A DNA stretch of 64,000 nucleotides from Mycobacterium colombiense (GTDB lineage: Bacteria > Actinomycetota > Actinomycetes > Mycobacteriales > Mycobacteriaceae), in contig NZ_QMEV01000012.1 of assembly GCF_003284935.1 (NCBI RefSeq), positions 36,120 to 100,119 on the forward strand, in the 5' to 3' direction. The translations under genes and the position numbers were made by a program. The first letter of the stretch is position 1. The number at the start of each line of letters is the position of its first letter. The notes under the pieces were generated by a model. That model had not been told where the DNA came from. It saw nothing but the letters and a program-made list of their open reading frames with translations, and did no database searches. Shown here piece after piece: positions 1 through 9,082 of this stretch.

Positions 1-184
1 CGGCGGCACTGCGCTGCGCCGACGGGTGCGCGCCCACGGTGGTGGGACCGGACCGGCGAAAGGCCGTCGACACGGTGGTCGCGACCGAATCGGGAACCAG
101 CATGCCGCTGGGGGCGTCGAAGTGTACCCACCCGTCACCCAGCGACGGATGTAGTCCGCGCACCCGGGCGACGTCGTATGCCAT
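1..184 (-). CDS. Aminotransferase class V / cysteine-desulfurase-like protein (5' end only, cut by window edge)
   Basis: The minus strand opens with an ATG at 184 and reads without a stop to the window edge, giving 61 residues that begin [19 protein letters not shown] and continue with a [13 protein letters not shown] segment. This matches, from memory, the N-terminus of the Rv3778c-type PLP-dependent aminotransferases, which use the cysteine desulfurase fold. The PLP lysine and the rest of the domain lie outside the window, so activity cannot be judged. It is divergent from the membrane-protein gene starting at 303, and the 118-bp gap must hold both promoters. The reading frame is clear. The exact substrate of this family is not known to me. 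Confidence 0.75.
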   Translation of the reverse strand, partial: MAYDVARVRGLHPSLGDGWVHFDAPSGMLVPDSVATTVSTAFRRSGPTTVGAHPSAQRSAA

Positions 185-302
185 GTGGGCCACCTTAAAG
201 CTTCCGCTTTTTTGCGAAACTGTGACGGTAGCGGGTGCCACAGACGTTCCTGCCAGTTGGTGGCCTCCCGAGCCAGGGCACCCGGCCAGCCATACTAGTC
301 GA

Positions 303-2300
303 GTGGGGCTCTGGTTCGGAACGCTCATTGCATTGTTTTTGCTGATAGCGCCCGGGGCGATCATCGCACGTATCAGTCAGTTGTCATGGCCGGTCGCTGT
401 CGCGGTCGGCCCGGCGCTGACCTACGGCGTGGTCGCGCTCGCCATTATTCCGTTCGGTGCCATCGGGATTCCGTGGAACGGGTGGACGGCGCTGGCGTCG
501 CTGGTCGTGGTGTGCCTGCTGATGACCGGTTTACAGCTGCTGCTCGCCCGCTACCGCGACCGCGACGCCGAAGCCCGCGGGGTCAGCCGCTGGCCGGCCA
601 TCACGGTGGGCGCCGGAGTGGCGCTGGGGGCCCTGCTCGTCATGTGGGCCGCCTACCGCGGGCTGGCCGCCCATTGGCAGACCATCCCGAGCACCTGGGA
701 CGCCGTCTGGCACGCCAACGAGGTGCGGTTCATCCTGGACACCGGCCAGGCGTCGTCGACCCACATGGGCGAGCTGCGCAACGTCGAGACCCATAAGACG
801 CTGTACTACCCGTCGGTGTTCCACGCGTTGATCGCGGTGTTCTGCCAGCTGACGGGAGCGGCGCCCACCACCGGCTACACGCTGAGTTCGGTTGCCGCAT
901 CGGTGTGGCTGTTCCCCACCAGCACGGCGATGCTGACCTGGCATCTGCTGCGGCCGCGCACCACCGAATGGCGCTGCGCCGGGGCGGCTGCCACCGCGGC
1001 CGCGCTGTCGGCGTCGTTCACCGCGATCCCCTACGTCGAGTTCGGCGTCGCCGCGATGCCCAACCTGGCGGCCTACGGGGTGGCGGTGCCCGCGTTCGTC
1101 CTGATCGCCTCCACGCTGCGACACCGCGACCGCATCCCGGCGGCCGTGCTGGCCTGGGTGGGCGTCATGTCCGTGCACATCACCGGCGGGGTGATCGTGT
1201 TGTTGTTCCTGGTGGCCTGGTGGGTGCTGGACGTGCTGTGGCACCCGGTGCGCGGCAGGCTGGCCGATTTCGCCGCCCTGGCCTGCGTTGCGGTGGTCAC
1301 CGGGCTGATCCTGCTGCCGCAGTTCATCAGCGTCCAGGGCCAGGAGGACATCATCGCGGGGCACTCCTTTCTGACCCACCTGAGCAAGAAGCGGGGGGTT
1401 TTCGACGCGGTCTTCCAGCACTCCCGGCACCTCAACGACTTCCCGTACCAGTACGGACTGATGGCGGTCGCGATCCTCGGCGGACTGCTCTTCGCCTACA
1501 AGAGAATCTGGTGGCCGCTGGCGTTGTGGCTGTTGCTCGTGGTGGTCGAGGTCGACGCGGGAACGCCGCTGGGGGGTCCGGTCGGCGCGGTGGCCGGGAT
1601 GTTCGGCGAATTCTTCTACAAAGACCCGCGCCGGATCTCGGCCGCCGTCACGCTGCTGCTGGCGCCGATGGCAGGCGTCGCGCTGTTCGCGATCGTCGTG
1701 GGCGTGGTGGGCCTCGCCACACGGGTGGCCGCCCGGTTCAGGCCGTCCCTGGCAAGCGATCCGCGCGTCGGGCCCGTCCCGCTGTGGATCGCCACCACCG
1801 CGGTGCTGCTGGTGATCGCCACGGTGTTCACCGGGCGTCACTACCTCTACCGGCACATCGTGTTGTTCGGCGACAAATACGACTCGGTGATGATCGACCA
1901 GCGCGATCTGATGGCGATGGCCTACCTGGCCAAGCTGCCCGGCGCCCACCAGACGCTGATCGGCAACGCCAACACCGACGGCACCGCCTGGATGTACGCC
2001 GTCGCCGACCTGCATCCGTTGTGGACGCACTACGACTACCCACAACAGATGGGTCCGGGTCCCAACCGCTACATCTTCTGGACGTCGGCCCGCAAAGGTG
2101 ATTCCGATCCGCGGGTGCTCGAGGCGATCAAAGCGCTGAACATTCGCTACATCTACACCAGCTCGCCGACTGTCCGCGGGTTCGCCGTACCCGAAGGACT
2201 AGTGTCACTGGATAAGTCGAAGTCGTGGGCGTTGATCTACGACAACGGCGGTGCCCGAATTTATGAATGGCGCGGAAACGGCCCGGCGCCCCACTCATAG
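303..2300 (+). CDS. Polytopic membrane GT-C type glycosyltransferase-like protein (Rv3779 family)
   Basis: The product is a 665-residue, strongly hydrophobic protein with about a dozen predicted membrane helices, starting [19 protein letters not shown]. It fits the Rv3779 family, which has been described as a polyprenyl-phosphate-linked glycosyltransferase acting in mannoside synthesis; that function is from the literature as I remember it. The frame is open back to 39, but the GTG at 303 matches the family N-terminus, and a CATACT hexamer six bases upstream would allow a leaderless start. The C-terminal third is soluble, with the segment [19 protein letters not shown]. Gene pafE follows after 21 bp. 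Membrane topology and catalytic residues cannot be fixed by eye. Confidence 0.8.
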   Translation: MGLWFGTLIALFLLIAPGAIIARISQLSWPVAVAVGPALTYGVVALAIIPFGAIGIPWNGWTALASLVVVCLLMTGLQLLLARYRDRDAEARGVSRWPAITVGAGVALGALLVMWAAYRGLAAHWQTIPSTWDAVWHANEVRFILDTGQASSTHMGELRNVETHKTLYYPSVFHALIAVFCQLTGAAPTTGYTLSSVAASVWLFPTSTAMLTWHLLRPRTTEWRCAGAAATAAALSASFTAIPYVEFGVAAMPNLAAYGVAVPAFVLIASTLRHRDRIPAAVLAWVGVMSVHITGGVIVLLFLVAWWVLDVLWHPVRGRLADFAALACVAVVTGLILLPQFISVQGQEDIIAGHSFLTHLSKKRGVFDAVFQHSRHLNDFPYQYGLMAVAILGGLLFAYKRIWWPLALWLLLVVVEVDAGTPLGGPVGAVAGMFGEFFYKDPRRISAAVTLLLAPMAGVALFAIVVGVVGLATRVAARFRPSLASDPRVGPVPLWIATTAVLLVIATVFTGRHYLYRHIVLFGDKYDSVMIDQRDLMAMAYLAKLPGAHQTLIGNANTDGTAWMYAVADLHPLWTHYDYPQQMGPGPNRYIFWTSARKGDSDPRVLEAIKALNIRYIYTSSPTVRGFAVPEGLVSLDKSKSWALIYDNGGARIYEWRGNGPAPHS

Positions 2301-2321
2301 TCCACAAAGGATGGTGAAGAG

Positions 2322-2834
2322 TTGAGTACCCGCAACGATGACGACGGCGTCGAAATCATCGGCGGCGTCGACCCGCGGATGATGGCACTGGCCGACGACG
2401 ACGACGCCGACGAGCGTTCCCTGACCGACCTGGTCGAGCAGCCGGCCAAGGTGATGCGCATCGGGACCATGATCAAGCAACTGCTCGAGGAGGTCCGGGC
2501 CGCACCGCTGGACGACGCCAGCCGTAACCGGCTGCGCGAGATCCACGCGACCAGCATCCGGGAATTGGAGGAGGGCCTGGCGCCGGAACTGCGGGAGGAA
2601 CTGGACCGCCTCACCCTGCCCTTCAACGAGGACGCCGCGCCGTCCGACGCGGAATTGCGCATCGCGCAGGCGCAGTTGGTCGGCTGGCTGGAAGGGCTGT
2701 TCCACGGCATCCAGACGGCGTTGTTCGCTCAGCAGATGGCGGCCCGCGCGCAGCTGGAGAAGATGCGCCAGGGGGCGCTGCCCCCGGGCATGGGTAAGCC
2801 GGGCGGTGCGCCCGGACACGGTCAGTACCTGTAG
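2322..2834 (+). CDS. pafE: ATP-independent proteasome activator PafE/Bpa
   Basis: This 170-residue acidic, helical protein ends in GQYL, the C-terminal motif by which Bpa/PafE rings dock on the mycobacterial 20S proteasome and open its gate. The middle (about residues 30-150) is predicted all-helical, as in the ring-forming four-helix bundle of the family, and the last 20 residues are a flexible Gly/Pro-rich tail that presents GQYL. The start is a TTG at 2322, preceded by AAAGG; an ATG at 2311 runs into a stop after four codons and is excluded. The family delivers unfolded substrates such as the heat-shock repressor HspR to the proteasome without pupylation. Its place inside a galactan-export gene block is conserved but has no obvious functional reason. 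wzt begins 13 bp later. Confidence 0.92.
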   Translation: MSTRNDDDGVEIIGGVDPRMMALADDDDADERSLTDLVEQPAKVMRIGTMIKQLLEEVRAAPLDDASRNRLREIHATSIRELEEGLAPELREELDRLTLPFNEDAAPSDAELRIAQAQLVGWLEGLFHGIQTALFAQQMAARAQLEKMRQGALPPGMGKPGGAPGHGQYL

Positions 2835-2847
2835 CGAACTCGAGTAG

Positions 2848-3648
2848 TTGACGGTGTCGGGTCCTCACATCGAGACGCACAACGCATGGGTGGAATTTCC
2901 CATCTTCGATGCCAAGTCGCGCTCCCTGAAGAAAGCCTTCCTGGGCAAGGCGGGCGGCACCATCGGCCGCAACAGCTCCAACGTCGTGGTGGTGGAAGCG
3001 TTGCGCGACATCACCATGTCCCTCGAGCTGGGCGACCGGGTGGGGCTGGTGGGCCACAACGGTGCGGGCAAATCGACTCTGCTGCGCCTACTTTCGGGCA
3101 TCTACGAACCCACCCGGGGTTGGGCGACGGTCACCGGCCGGGTCGCGCCGGTGTTCGATCTCGGGGTCGGCATGGACCCCGAGATCTCGGGTTACGAGAA
3201 CATCATCATTCGCGGCCTGTTCCTGGGGCAGACGCGAAAGCAGATGCTGTCCAAGGTCGATGAGATCGCCGAGTTCACCGAATTGGGCGACTATCTGTCG
3301 ATGCCGCTGCGTACCTATTCCACCGGCATGCGGGTGCGGCTGGCGATGGGCGTGGTCACCAGCATCGACCCCGAGATCCTGCTGCTCGACGAGGGCATCG
3401 GCGCGGTGGACGCCGACTTCTTGAAGAAGGCACAGTCGCGGCTGCAGAGTCTGGTGGAGCGCTCCGGAATCCTGGTGTTCGCCAGCCATTCCAACGAATT
3501 CCTGGCCCGGTTGTGCAAGACGGCGATGTGGATCGACCACGGCGTCATCCGCATGTCGGGCGGCATCGAGGACGTGGTGCGCGCGTACGAGGGCGAGGAC
3601 GCGGCTCGGCACGTCCGCGAGGTGCTGGAAGAGACCGCCGCGGGATGA
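2848..3648 (+). CDS. wzt: Galactan ABC exporter, ATP-binding subunit Wzt
   Basis: A 266-residue ABC ATPase. The Walker A motif GHNGAGKST lies at residues 69-77, the signature region reads STGMRVRLAMG, and Walker B is LLLDEGIGAVD. It lacks a C-terminal carbohydrate-binding domain, which is the usual short form paired with Wzm. Wzm-Wzt is proposed to flip the lipid-linked galactan precursor of arabinogalactan to the outer face of the membrane, or to translocate it there. The TTG at 2848 is used here because it follows the family length; a GTG two codons later is possible. The stop overlaps the glfT1 start as ATGA, so the two are translationally coupled, and wzm follows glfT1 in the same way. 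Confidence 0.92.
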   Translation: MTVSGPHIETHNAWVEFPIFDAKSRSLKKAFLGKAGGTIGRNSSNVVVVEALRDITMSLELGDRVGLVGHNGAGKSTLLRLLSGIYEPTRGWATVTGRVAPVFDLGVGMDPEISGYENIIIRGLFLGQTRKQMLSKVDEIAEFTELGDYLSMPLRTYSTGMRVRLAMGVVTSIDPEILLLDEGIGAVDADFLKKAQSRLQSLVERSGILVFASHSNEFLARLCKTAMWIDHGVIRMSGGIEDVVRAYEGEDAARHVREVLEETAAG

Positions 3649-4559
3649 GCGAGACCGTCTTCGCCGTCGTCGTCACCCACCGGCGCCCCGACGAGCTGGC
3701 CAAGTCGCTCGATGTGCTGAGCAGCCAGACCCGGCTGCCCGATCACCTGATCGTGGTGGACAACGACTTTTCCGGCGACGGCCGCGTCCGCGACCTGGTG
3801 GCCGGCCAGCCCGTCCCCACCACCTACCTCGCCTCGCGCCGAAACCTCGGCGGCGCAGGGGGTTTCGCGCTGGGCATGCTGCACGCGCTGGCCCTGGGCG
3901 CCGACTGGGTGTGGCTGGCCGACGACGACGGGCGCCCGCAGGATTCGGGCGTGCTGGCCACGCTGCTGGCCTGCGCCGAGAAGCACGGTCTGGCCGAGGT
4001 GTCACCGATGGTGTGCAACTCCGACGACCCGGAACGGCTGGCGTTCCCGCTGCGGCGCGGGCTGGTATGGCGAAGGCGCGCAAGCGAATTGCGCACCGAG
4101 GCGGGTCAGGACCTGCTGCCCGGCATCGCCTCGCTGTTCAACGGCGCGTTGTTCCGGGCCACCGCGCTGGACGCGGTCGGCGTCCCGGACATGCGGCTGT
4201 TCATCCGCGGCGACGAGGTGGAACTGCACCGCCGGCTGGCGCGGTCCGGCCTGCCGTTCGGGACCTGCCTGGACACCGTCTACCTGCATCCGTGCGGATC
4301 CGACGAGTTCCGGCCGATCCTGGGCGGCCGGATGCACACCCAGTATCCCGACAACCCCACCAAGCGGTTCTACACCTACCGCAACCGCGGCTACCTGCTG
4401 TCCCAGCCGGGCCTGCGCCAGCTGCTGGTGCAGGAGTGGGTCCGGTTCGGCTGGTTCTTCCTGGTGAGCCGCCGCGACCCGCGCGGTCTGGCCGAATGGA
4501 TCCGGTTGCGGCGCTTGGGACGTCGTGAGCAATTCGGCAAGCCGGGAGGACCGTCATGA
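3645..4559 (+). CDS. glfT1: Galactofuranosyltransferase GlfT1 (initiating)
   Basis: A 304-residue GT2-family glycosyltransferase with the N-terminal fold AVVVTHRRPDEL, a nucleotide-proximal DNDFSGDG at about residue 39, and the metal-binding triplet DDD at 93-95. GlfT1 adds the first two galactofuranose units to the rhamnosyl-GlcNAc decaprenyl linker, at the cytoplasmic face. The open frame extends upstream to 3513, but the ATG at 3645 overlaps the wzt stop and gives the family length exactly. The stop overlaps wzm as ATGA. GlfT2, which continues the chain, lies 38 kb away in the minus-strand galactan cluster of this window. Confidence 0.93.
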   Translation: MSETVFAVVVTHRRPDELAKSLDVLSSQTRLPDHLIVVDNDFSGDGRVRDLVAGQPVPTTYLASRRNLGGAGGFALGMLHALALGADWVWLADDDGRPQDSGVLATLLACAEKHGLAEVSPMVCNSDDPERLAFPLRRGLVWRRRASELRTEAGQDLLPGIASLFNGALFRATALDAVGVPDMRLFIRGDEVELHRRLARSGLPFGTCLDTVYLHPCGSDEFRPILGGRMHTQYPDNPTKRFYTYRNRGYLLSQPGLRQLLVQEWVRFGWFFLVSRRDPRGLAEWIRLRRLGRREQFGKPGGPS

Positions 4560-5386
4560 CGTTTCTGGACGCCGCCGCCCAGTCGCGGACCTTCACCCGC
4601 GCCCGCGGCGACCTGGTCGACGGCTTCCGCCGTCACGAGCTCTGGCTGCACCTGGGCTGGCAGGACATCAAGCAGCGCTACCGGCGCTCGGTGCTGGGGC
4701 CGTTCTGGATCACCATCGCGACCGGCACCACCGCCGTCGCGATGGGCGGCTTGTACTCCAAGCTGTTTCATCTCGAACTGTCGGTGCATCTGCCGTATGT
4801 GACGCTGGGACTGATCATCTGGAACCTGATCAACGCCGCCATCCTGGAGGGCGCCGACGTCTTCGTCGCCAACGAGGGCCTGATCAAGCAGTTGCCGACG
4901 CCGCTGAGCGTGCACGTTTACCGGCTGGTGTGGCGGCAGATGATCCTGTTCGCGCACAACATCGTCATCTACGTCGTCATCGCGATGATCTTCCCGAAAC
5001 CCTGGTCGTGGGCCGACCTTTCGGTGCTTCCCGCCCTGGCGCTGATCGTGCTCAACTGCATCTGGGTGTCACTGTGCTTCGGCATCCTGGCCACCCGCTA
5101 CCGCGACATCGGGCCGCTGCTGTTTTCGATCGTGCAGCTGCTGTTCTTCATGACGCCGATCATCTGGAACGACGACACCCTGCGGCAGCAGGGCGCCGGG
5201 CGCTGGTCGAAGATCGTCGAACTCAACCCCCTGCTGCACTACCTCGACATCGTGCGCGCGCCGCTGCTGGGCTCGCATCAGGAACTGCGGCACTGGGCCG
5301 TGGTGCTGGTGCTGACGGCCGTCGGCTGGCTGCTGGCCGCCTTCGCGATGCGCCAATATCGCGCCCGGGTGCCGTACTGGGTGTAG
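4556..5386 (+). CDS. wzm: Galactan ABC exporter, membrane subunit Wzm
   Basis: A 276-residue ABC-2 type permease. After a short cytoplasmic lead with QDIKQRYRRSVLGPFW, typical of O-antigen exporter permeases, there are six hydrophobic segments, from about residue 58 to the C-terminus. It pairs with the Wzt ATPase encoded two genes upstream; both are linked to glfT1 by ATGA overlaps, so the three form one translational unit. The predicted role is export of lipid-linked galactan across the plasma membrane. In H37Rv this gene is followed by Rv3784; here it is followed after 69 bp by a damaged HNH endonuclease gene. Confidence 0.92.
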   Translation: MTFLDAAAQSRTFTRARGDLVDGFRRHELWLHLGWQDIKQRYRRSVLGPFWITIATGTTAVAMGGLYSKLFHLELSVHLPYVTLGLIIWNLINAAILEGADVFVANEGLIKQLPTPLSVHVYRLVWRQMILFAHNIVIYVVIAMIFPKPWSWADLSVLPALALIVLNCIWVSLCFGILATRYRDIGPLLFSIVQLLFFMTPIIWNDDTLRQQGAGRWSKIVELNPLLHYLDIVRAPLLGSHQELRHWAVVLVLTAVGWLLAAFAMRQYRARVPYWV

Positions 5387-5442
5387 TCCGGCGGTTATCC
5401 ACAGCCCGGATTCGTCGGACGGACAGCTGTCGGGAAGGCGGC

Positions 5443-5448
5443 TACAGT
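5443..5448 (+). promoter_or_regulatory. Putative -10 box, leaderless start of the HNH pseudogene
   Basis: TACAGT lies seven bases before the ATG at 5456 and there is no Shine-Dalgarno sequence, the layout of a leaderless mycobacterial promoter. Confidence 0.4.
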
Positions 5449-5455
5449 CGAATGT

Positions 5456-6622
5456 ATGTTCGATGGTCGTCCCGACGCCGAGGTGTTCGCACGCGGCGAC
5501 ATCGACTTCCGGGTGATGGCGGCACTCGTCTTTCGCAGCGAGCTCATCGAGGACGCCGGGCTGATCGCCCGGCTGGACGCCGTGGTTGCCCGGCACGCGC
5601 CGGGATGGATGCGGCTCTCGGGCCCGAAACTCATTGAGCGCATCGATATGTGGGTCGCGCGGGTCGACGCCGCCGGGCTGCGTGTGCCGGGCCAGCGGAC
5701 CCAGGATCGTTATGTCGAGATCGACACCACCAGCCCAAGGGCGTCGAGTTTGCGGTCCAACGCCGCCCCGTCGGTGGCGTGCAATTGCGCCCACACCGCC
5801 ACCAGCCCTTCGCCGCGACGGTGTGCCGCGACGACCCCCGGACCAAAGCCCAGCGCCGCGCCGACGCCCTGGGTGCGCTGGCCGCCGGATCCGACGTGCT
5901 GCGCTGCTGCTGCGGCGCGCCGGGTTGCCCGGCGGCGCAAAGACCGCCGAACACCAGCGTGGTGATCCACGTGGTGGCCGAACAGTCCGCGCTCAACGGC
6001 GAATCGCACGCGCCCGGGTATCTACCCGGGTTCGGTCCGTTGCCGGCGGTGACGCTGCGCGACCTCGCGGGTGCCGCCAAACGCAAACCCCTGTCGCTGC
6101 CACCGGACCGGGCGGAAGCCGGCTACCGACCCTCGACGGCGCTCGCTGAATTCATCCGGTTCAGGGATCTGACCTGCCGGTTCCCCGGCTGCGACGCTGC
6201 CGCCGACGTCTGCGATGTCGACCATACGGTCCCGTTCCCGCTCGGCCCCACGCATCCGTCCGACCTCAAGCTGCTCTGCCGATACCACCATCTGCTGAAG
6301 ACGTTCTGGACGGCCTGGCGCGACACGCAATTGCCGGACGGCACCGTGGAATGGACATCACCTTCCGGGCAGACCTACGTCACCAAAAGCCTTTGGCGGG
6401 CTTTACTTTCCCGCCCTGTCGGTCCCGACCGGTGCGCTTCCGCCACCCGCCGCACAGCCCCCGCCCGCCGGAGATCGTGGCGTCATGATGCCGGTCCGGC
6501 GGCACACCCGGGGACAAGATCACGCCGACCGGGTGCGCCGGGAGCGCGGCATCAACGAAGCGCGCATCGGCGCCGACGCGGCGCGCTTGGCGCCCAACAA
6601 CAACGATCCGCCGCCGTTCTAG
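5456..6622 (+). pseudogene. Degenerate DUF222/HNH endonuclease (13E12-repeat family)
   Basis: Family pieces can be followed across three reading states. Residues MFDGRPDAEVFARGDIDFRV to [11 protein letters not shown] are in the first frame. About 74 bp (5738-5811) are then inverted: the minus strand reads [20 protein letters not shown]. The second frame resumes at [19 protein letters not shown] and carries the HNH nuclease core ([21 protein letters not shown]). Near 6390 it shifts back to a frame ending NNNDPPPF at the TAG of 6620-6622, which is the normal family C-terminus. The N-terminus also lacks roughly 75 residues that precede AEVFARG in intact relatives. The usual HPSN before the core is HPSD. 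It is not expected to make an active enzyme. It occupies the position of Rv3784-Rv3787c. Confidence 0.85.
5727..5808 (+). repeat. 10-bp direct repeats bounding an inverted segment
   Basis: CCACCAGCCC occurs at 5727-5736 and again at 5799-5808. If the segment 5738-5811 is turned back, the second copy becomes GGGCTGGTGG next to the first, so the ancestral gene had a 10-bp hairpin exactly at the left breakpoint. Confidence 0.7.
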
Positions 6623-6694
6623 ATGGTGGCGGGGGCCCCGTCGTGGTGTCACACTGGAACGCCACCTGAGCAACCGGTCGAAAGGTCCACCGAC

Positions 6695-7174
6695 GTGAGC
6701 AAAAAGGTCCCCTCGGCAGCGGACGCCGCACGCAACAATCTCGAAGCGGAACTGGACCGGCTACGGCAACGGCGCGAGCGCCTGGAGGCCGAGGTCAAGA
6801 ACGACCGCGGGATGGTGGGCGATCACGGTGACGCGGCGGAGGCGATCCAGCGCGCGGAGGAATTGGTGGTACTCACCGACCGGATCGCCGAATTGGACCG
6901 ACGCCTGCGGGCCGGGCCGTCCGACGCCGACGCGTCGGAGACGCTGCCCGGGGGCACCGAGGTGACGCTGCGGTTCTCCGACGGCGAAGTGGTCACGATG
7001 CAAGTGATCTCGATCGTTGAGGAGACACCGGTCGGCCGGGAGGCCGAAACGTTGACCGCGCGCAGTCCGCTGGCCCAGGCCCTGGCCGGGCGCAAACCCG
7101 GCGACACCGTCACCTATTCGACGCCGCAGGGCGAGAACCAGGTCGAGTTGATCTCGGTCAAGCTGCCCCGCTGA
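6695..7174 (+). CDS. GreA/GreB-like C-terminal domain protein (Rv3788 family)
   Basis: The 159-residue product has an N-terminal coiled coil (about residues 15-70, [19 protein letters not shown]) and a C-terminal FKBP-like domain with [20 protein letters not shown], the signature of GreA/GreB/Rnk proteins. These bind RNA polymerase through the secondary channel; the Rv3788 group has been described as a non-cleaving Gre-like factor. The acidic coiled-coil tip pair needed for transcript cleavage is not evident. A GTG at 6695, with GAAAGG upstream, is chosen over the ATG at 6623 because family members begin with a short SEK/SKK lead. The stop is followed by a GC-rich hairpin. Confidence 0.8.
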   Translation: MSKKVPSAADAARNNLEAELDRLRQRRERLEAEVKNDRGMVGDHGDAAEAIQRAEELVVLTDRIAELDRRLRAGPSDADASETLPGGTEVTLRFSDGEVVTMQVISIVEETPVGREAETLTARSPLAQALAGRKPGDTVTYSTPQGENQVELISVKLPR

Positions 7175-7179
7175 CGCTT

Positions 7180-7196
7180 GCCGGGCAGTGCCCGGC
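7180..7196 (+). terminator. GC-rich hairpin after the Gre-like gene
   Basis: GCCGGGCA and TGCCCGGC form a near-perfect palindrome with one central base, six bases after the stop codon. No T tract follows, so termination is only suggested. Confidence 0.4.
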
Positions 7197-7204
7197 GGCC
7201 CCGT

Positions 7205-7210
7205 TAGACT
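7205..7210 (+). promoter_or_regulatory. Putative -10 box of the GtrA-family gene (leaderless)
   Basis: TAGACT is seven bases before the ATG at 7218, with no ribosome-binding site between. Confidence 0.5.
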
Positions 7211-7217
7211 CCCCTCG

Positions 7218-7658
7218 ATGGTTGCCCCGCTGCCCGATTCCGCGTCCGAGGATTCCCCGGCGCGGCCGGACTTGACCCTCACGACGCAGGTCATCCGATT
7301 CGTCGTCACCGGTGGCCTGGCGGGGATCGTGGACTTCGGGCTCTACCTGTTGCTCTGGAAGGTCCTGGGTGTCCAGGTCGATCTGTCCAAGGCCACCAGC
7401 TTCATCGTCGGCACCGTCACCGCCTACCTGATCAACCGCCGCTGGACCTTCCAGGCGACTCCCAGTACGGCCCGGTTCGTCGCGGTCATGGTTCTCTACG
7501 CCATCACGTTCGCCGTCCAGGTCGGCCTCAACCACCTGTGCCTGGCATTGCTGCACTACCGGGGGTGGGCGCCGCTGATCGCGTTCGTGATCGCGCAGGG
7601 CACCGCGACGGTGATCAACTTCGTCGTGCAGCGGGCCGTAATCTTCCGCATTCGCTGA
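7218..7658 (+). CDS. GtrA-family membrane protein (Rv3789 type)
   Basis: A 146-residue protein with four hydrophobic segments in the GtrA pattern: [20 protein letters not shown], then [18 protein letters not shown], then two more. The family member Rv3789 was first proposed to flip decaprenylphosphoryl arabinose and later to act as an anchor that recruits AftA for arabinogalactan priming. The function here is inferred from that and from its position directly before dprE1-dprE2-aftA. The ATG at 7218 adds about 25 hydrophilic residues compared with the H37Rv annotation as I recall it. dprE1 follows after 32 bp but has its own -10-like box. Confidence 0.88.
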   Translation: MVAPLPDSASEDSPARPDLTLTTQVIRFVVTGGLAGIVDFGLYLLLWKVLGVQVDLSKATSFIVGTVTAYLINRRWTFQATPSTARFVAVMVLYAITFAVQVGLNHLCLALLHYRGWAPLIAFVIAQGTATVINFVVQRAVIFRIR

Positions 7659-7676
7659 GCCGCCACCGGCAGGCGG

Positions 7677-7682
7677 TACCCT
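7677..7682 (+). promoter_or_regulatory. Putative -10 box of dprE1 (leaderless)
   Basis: TACCCT is eight bases before the dprE1 ATG at 7691 and no Shine-Dalgarno sequence is present. Confidence 0.45.
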
Positions 7683-7690
7683 CTTTGACG

Positions 7691-9082
7691 ATGTCGAGCA
7701 CCGATCCCGTGACCAAGCCCGCCCAGTTGATGGGCTTCGGGCGCACCGCGCCGTCGGTGGCTCAGGTGCTGTCCACCCGCGATCCGGAAGCGATCGCCAA
7801 GGCGGTCGCCCGGGTGGCCGACTCGGACGACGCCAAGGGTCGCGGCGTGATCGCCCGCGGGCTGGGCCGCTCCTATGGCGACAACGCCCAAAACGGCGGC
7901 GGGCTGGTGATCGACATGACCGGGCTCAACCGCATCCACTCGATCAGCGCCGACACCCGGCTGGTCGACGTCGAGGCCGGCGTCAGCCTGGACCAGTTGA
8001 TGAAGGCGGCGCTGCCCTTCGGCCTCTGGGTTCCGGTGCTGCCGGGCACGCGCCAGGTAACCGTCGGCGGCGCGATCGCGTGCGACATCCACGGCAAGAA
8101 CCACCACAGCGCGGGCAGCTTCGGTAACCACGTCCGCTCGATGGATCTGCTCATGGCCGACGGCACCGTCCGCACCATCACCCCCGACGGGGAGGACGCC
8201 GAGCTGTTCTGGGCCACCGTCGGAGGCAACGGCCTGACCGGGATCGTGCTGCGCGCCACCATCGCCATGACACCCACGGAGACGGCGTACTTCATCGCCG
8301 ACGGCGTTGCCACCAGGGACCTCGACGAGACGGTCGCCGTCCACCTCGACGGCAGCGAGGCCAACTACACCTACTCCAGCGCGTGGTTCGACCTGATCAG
8401 CCCGCCGCCGAAGCTGGGCCGCGCAGCGGTCAGCCGGGGCAGCCTGGCCAAGCTGGACCAACTGCCGAAGAAGCTGGCCAAAAACCCGCTGAAATTCGAT
8501 GCGCCGCAGCTGTTGACGGTGCCGGACGTGTTTCCGGTCAGCGCGATGAACAAGCTGTCGTTCATGGCGATCGGCGAGGTGTATTACCGGCTGGGCGGGA
8601 CCTACAGCGGCAAGATCCAGAACCTGTCGCAGTTCTATCACATGCTCGACCTGGTCAGCGGCTGGAATAACGCTTACGGCCCAAGGGGTTTCGCTCAGCA
8701 TCAGTTCCTGGTTCCGCCGGATGCGATGGACGAGTTCAAGGCCATCATCCGGTGGATCCAGACCTGTGGCCACTACTCGGCGCTCAACGTGTTCAAGCTC
8801 TTCGGCCCGGGCAACCGCGCGCCGCTGAGCTTCCCGATGGCCGGCTGGAACGTCGCCATGGACTTCCCCAACAAGCCGGGGATCAACGAGTTCCTCAACG
8901 AACTCGACAGGCGCGTGCTGGAGTTCGGCGGCAGGGTCTACACCGCCAAGGATTCCCGGACGACCGCCGAAACCTTCCACGCCATGTATCCGCGCATCGA
9001 CGAATGGATCGCCGTGCGCCGCAAGGTGGATCCGACGGGGGTGTTTGCCTCCGACATGGCCCGACGTTTGGAGCTGCTCTAA
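7691..9082 (+). CDS. dprE1: Decaprenylphosphoryl-beta-D-ribose 2'-oxidase DprE1
   Basis: A 463-residue FAD-dependent oxidase that converts decaprenylphosphoryl ribose to the 2'-keto intermediate; DprE2 then reduces it to the arabinose donor. The FAD-binding half carries [12 protein letters not shown] and [14 protein letters not shown]. The substrate half ends with the conserved [19 protein letters not shown]. Counting 74 residues back from the C-terminus puts the benzothiazinone-target position (Cys387 in M. tuberculosis) at residue 389, where the codon GCC (8855-8857) encodes Ala within GWNVAMDFP. The enzyme needs no Cys for catalysis, but covalent benzothiazinone adducts cannot form. dprE2 starts at the next base after the stop. 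Confidence 0.97.
   Translation: MSSTDPVTKPAQLMGFGRTAPSVAQVLSTRDPEAIAKAVARVADSDDAKGRGVIARGLGRSYGDNAQNGGGLVIDMTGLNRIHSISADTRLVDVEAGVSLDQLMKAALPFGLWVPVLPGTRQVTVGGAIACDIHGKNHHSAGSFGNHVRSMDLLMADGTVRTITPDGEDAELFWATVGGNGLTGIVLRATIAMTPTETAYFIADGVATRDLDETVAVHLDGSEANYTYSSAWFDLISPPPKLGRAAVSRGSLAKLDQLPKKLAKNPLKFDAPQLLTVPDVFPVSAMNKLSFMAIGEVYYRLGGTYSGKIQNLSQFYHMLDLVSGWNNAYGPRGFAQHQFLVPPDAMDEFKAIIRWIQTCGHYSALNVFKLFGPGNRAPLSFPMAGWNVAMDFPNKPGINEFLNELDRRVLEFGGRVYTAKDSRTTAETFHAMYPRIDEWIAVRRKVDPTGVFASDMARRLELL

Noticed and set aside
5710..6009. A 99-codon minus-strand open frame in the HNH pseudogene
   Set aside because: It is not a gene. Only about 25 of its codons make sense, and those are the inverted piece of the plus-strand gene.
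6395..6415. GGCGGG/CCCGCC hairpin with a T-rich loop as a terminator
   Set aside because: It lies inside the pseudogene, where family coding similarity continues on both sides, so it is more likely incidental, or linked to the nearby frameshift.
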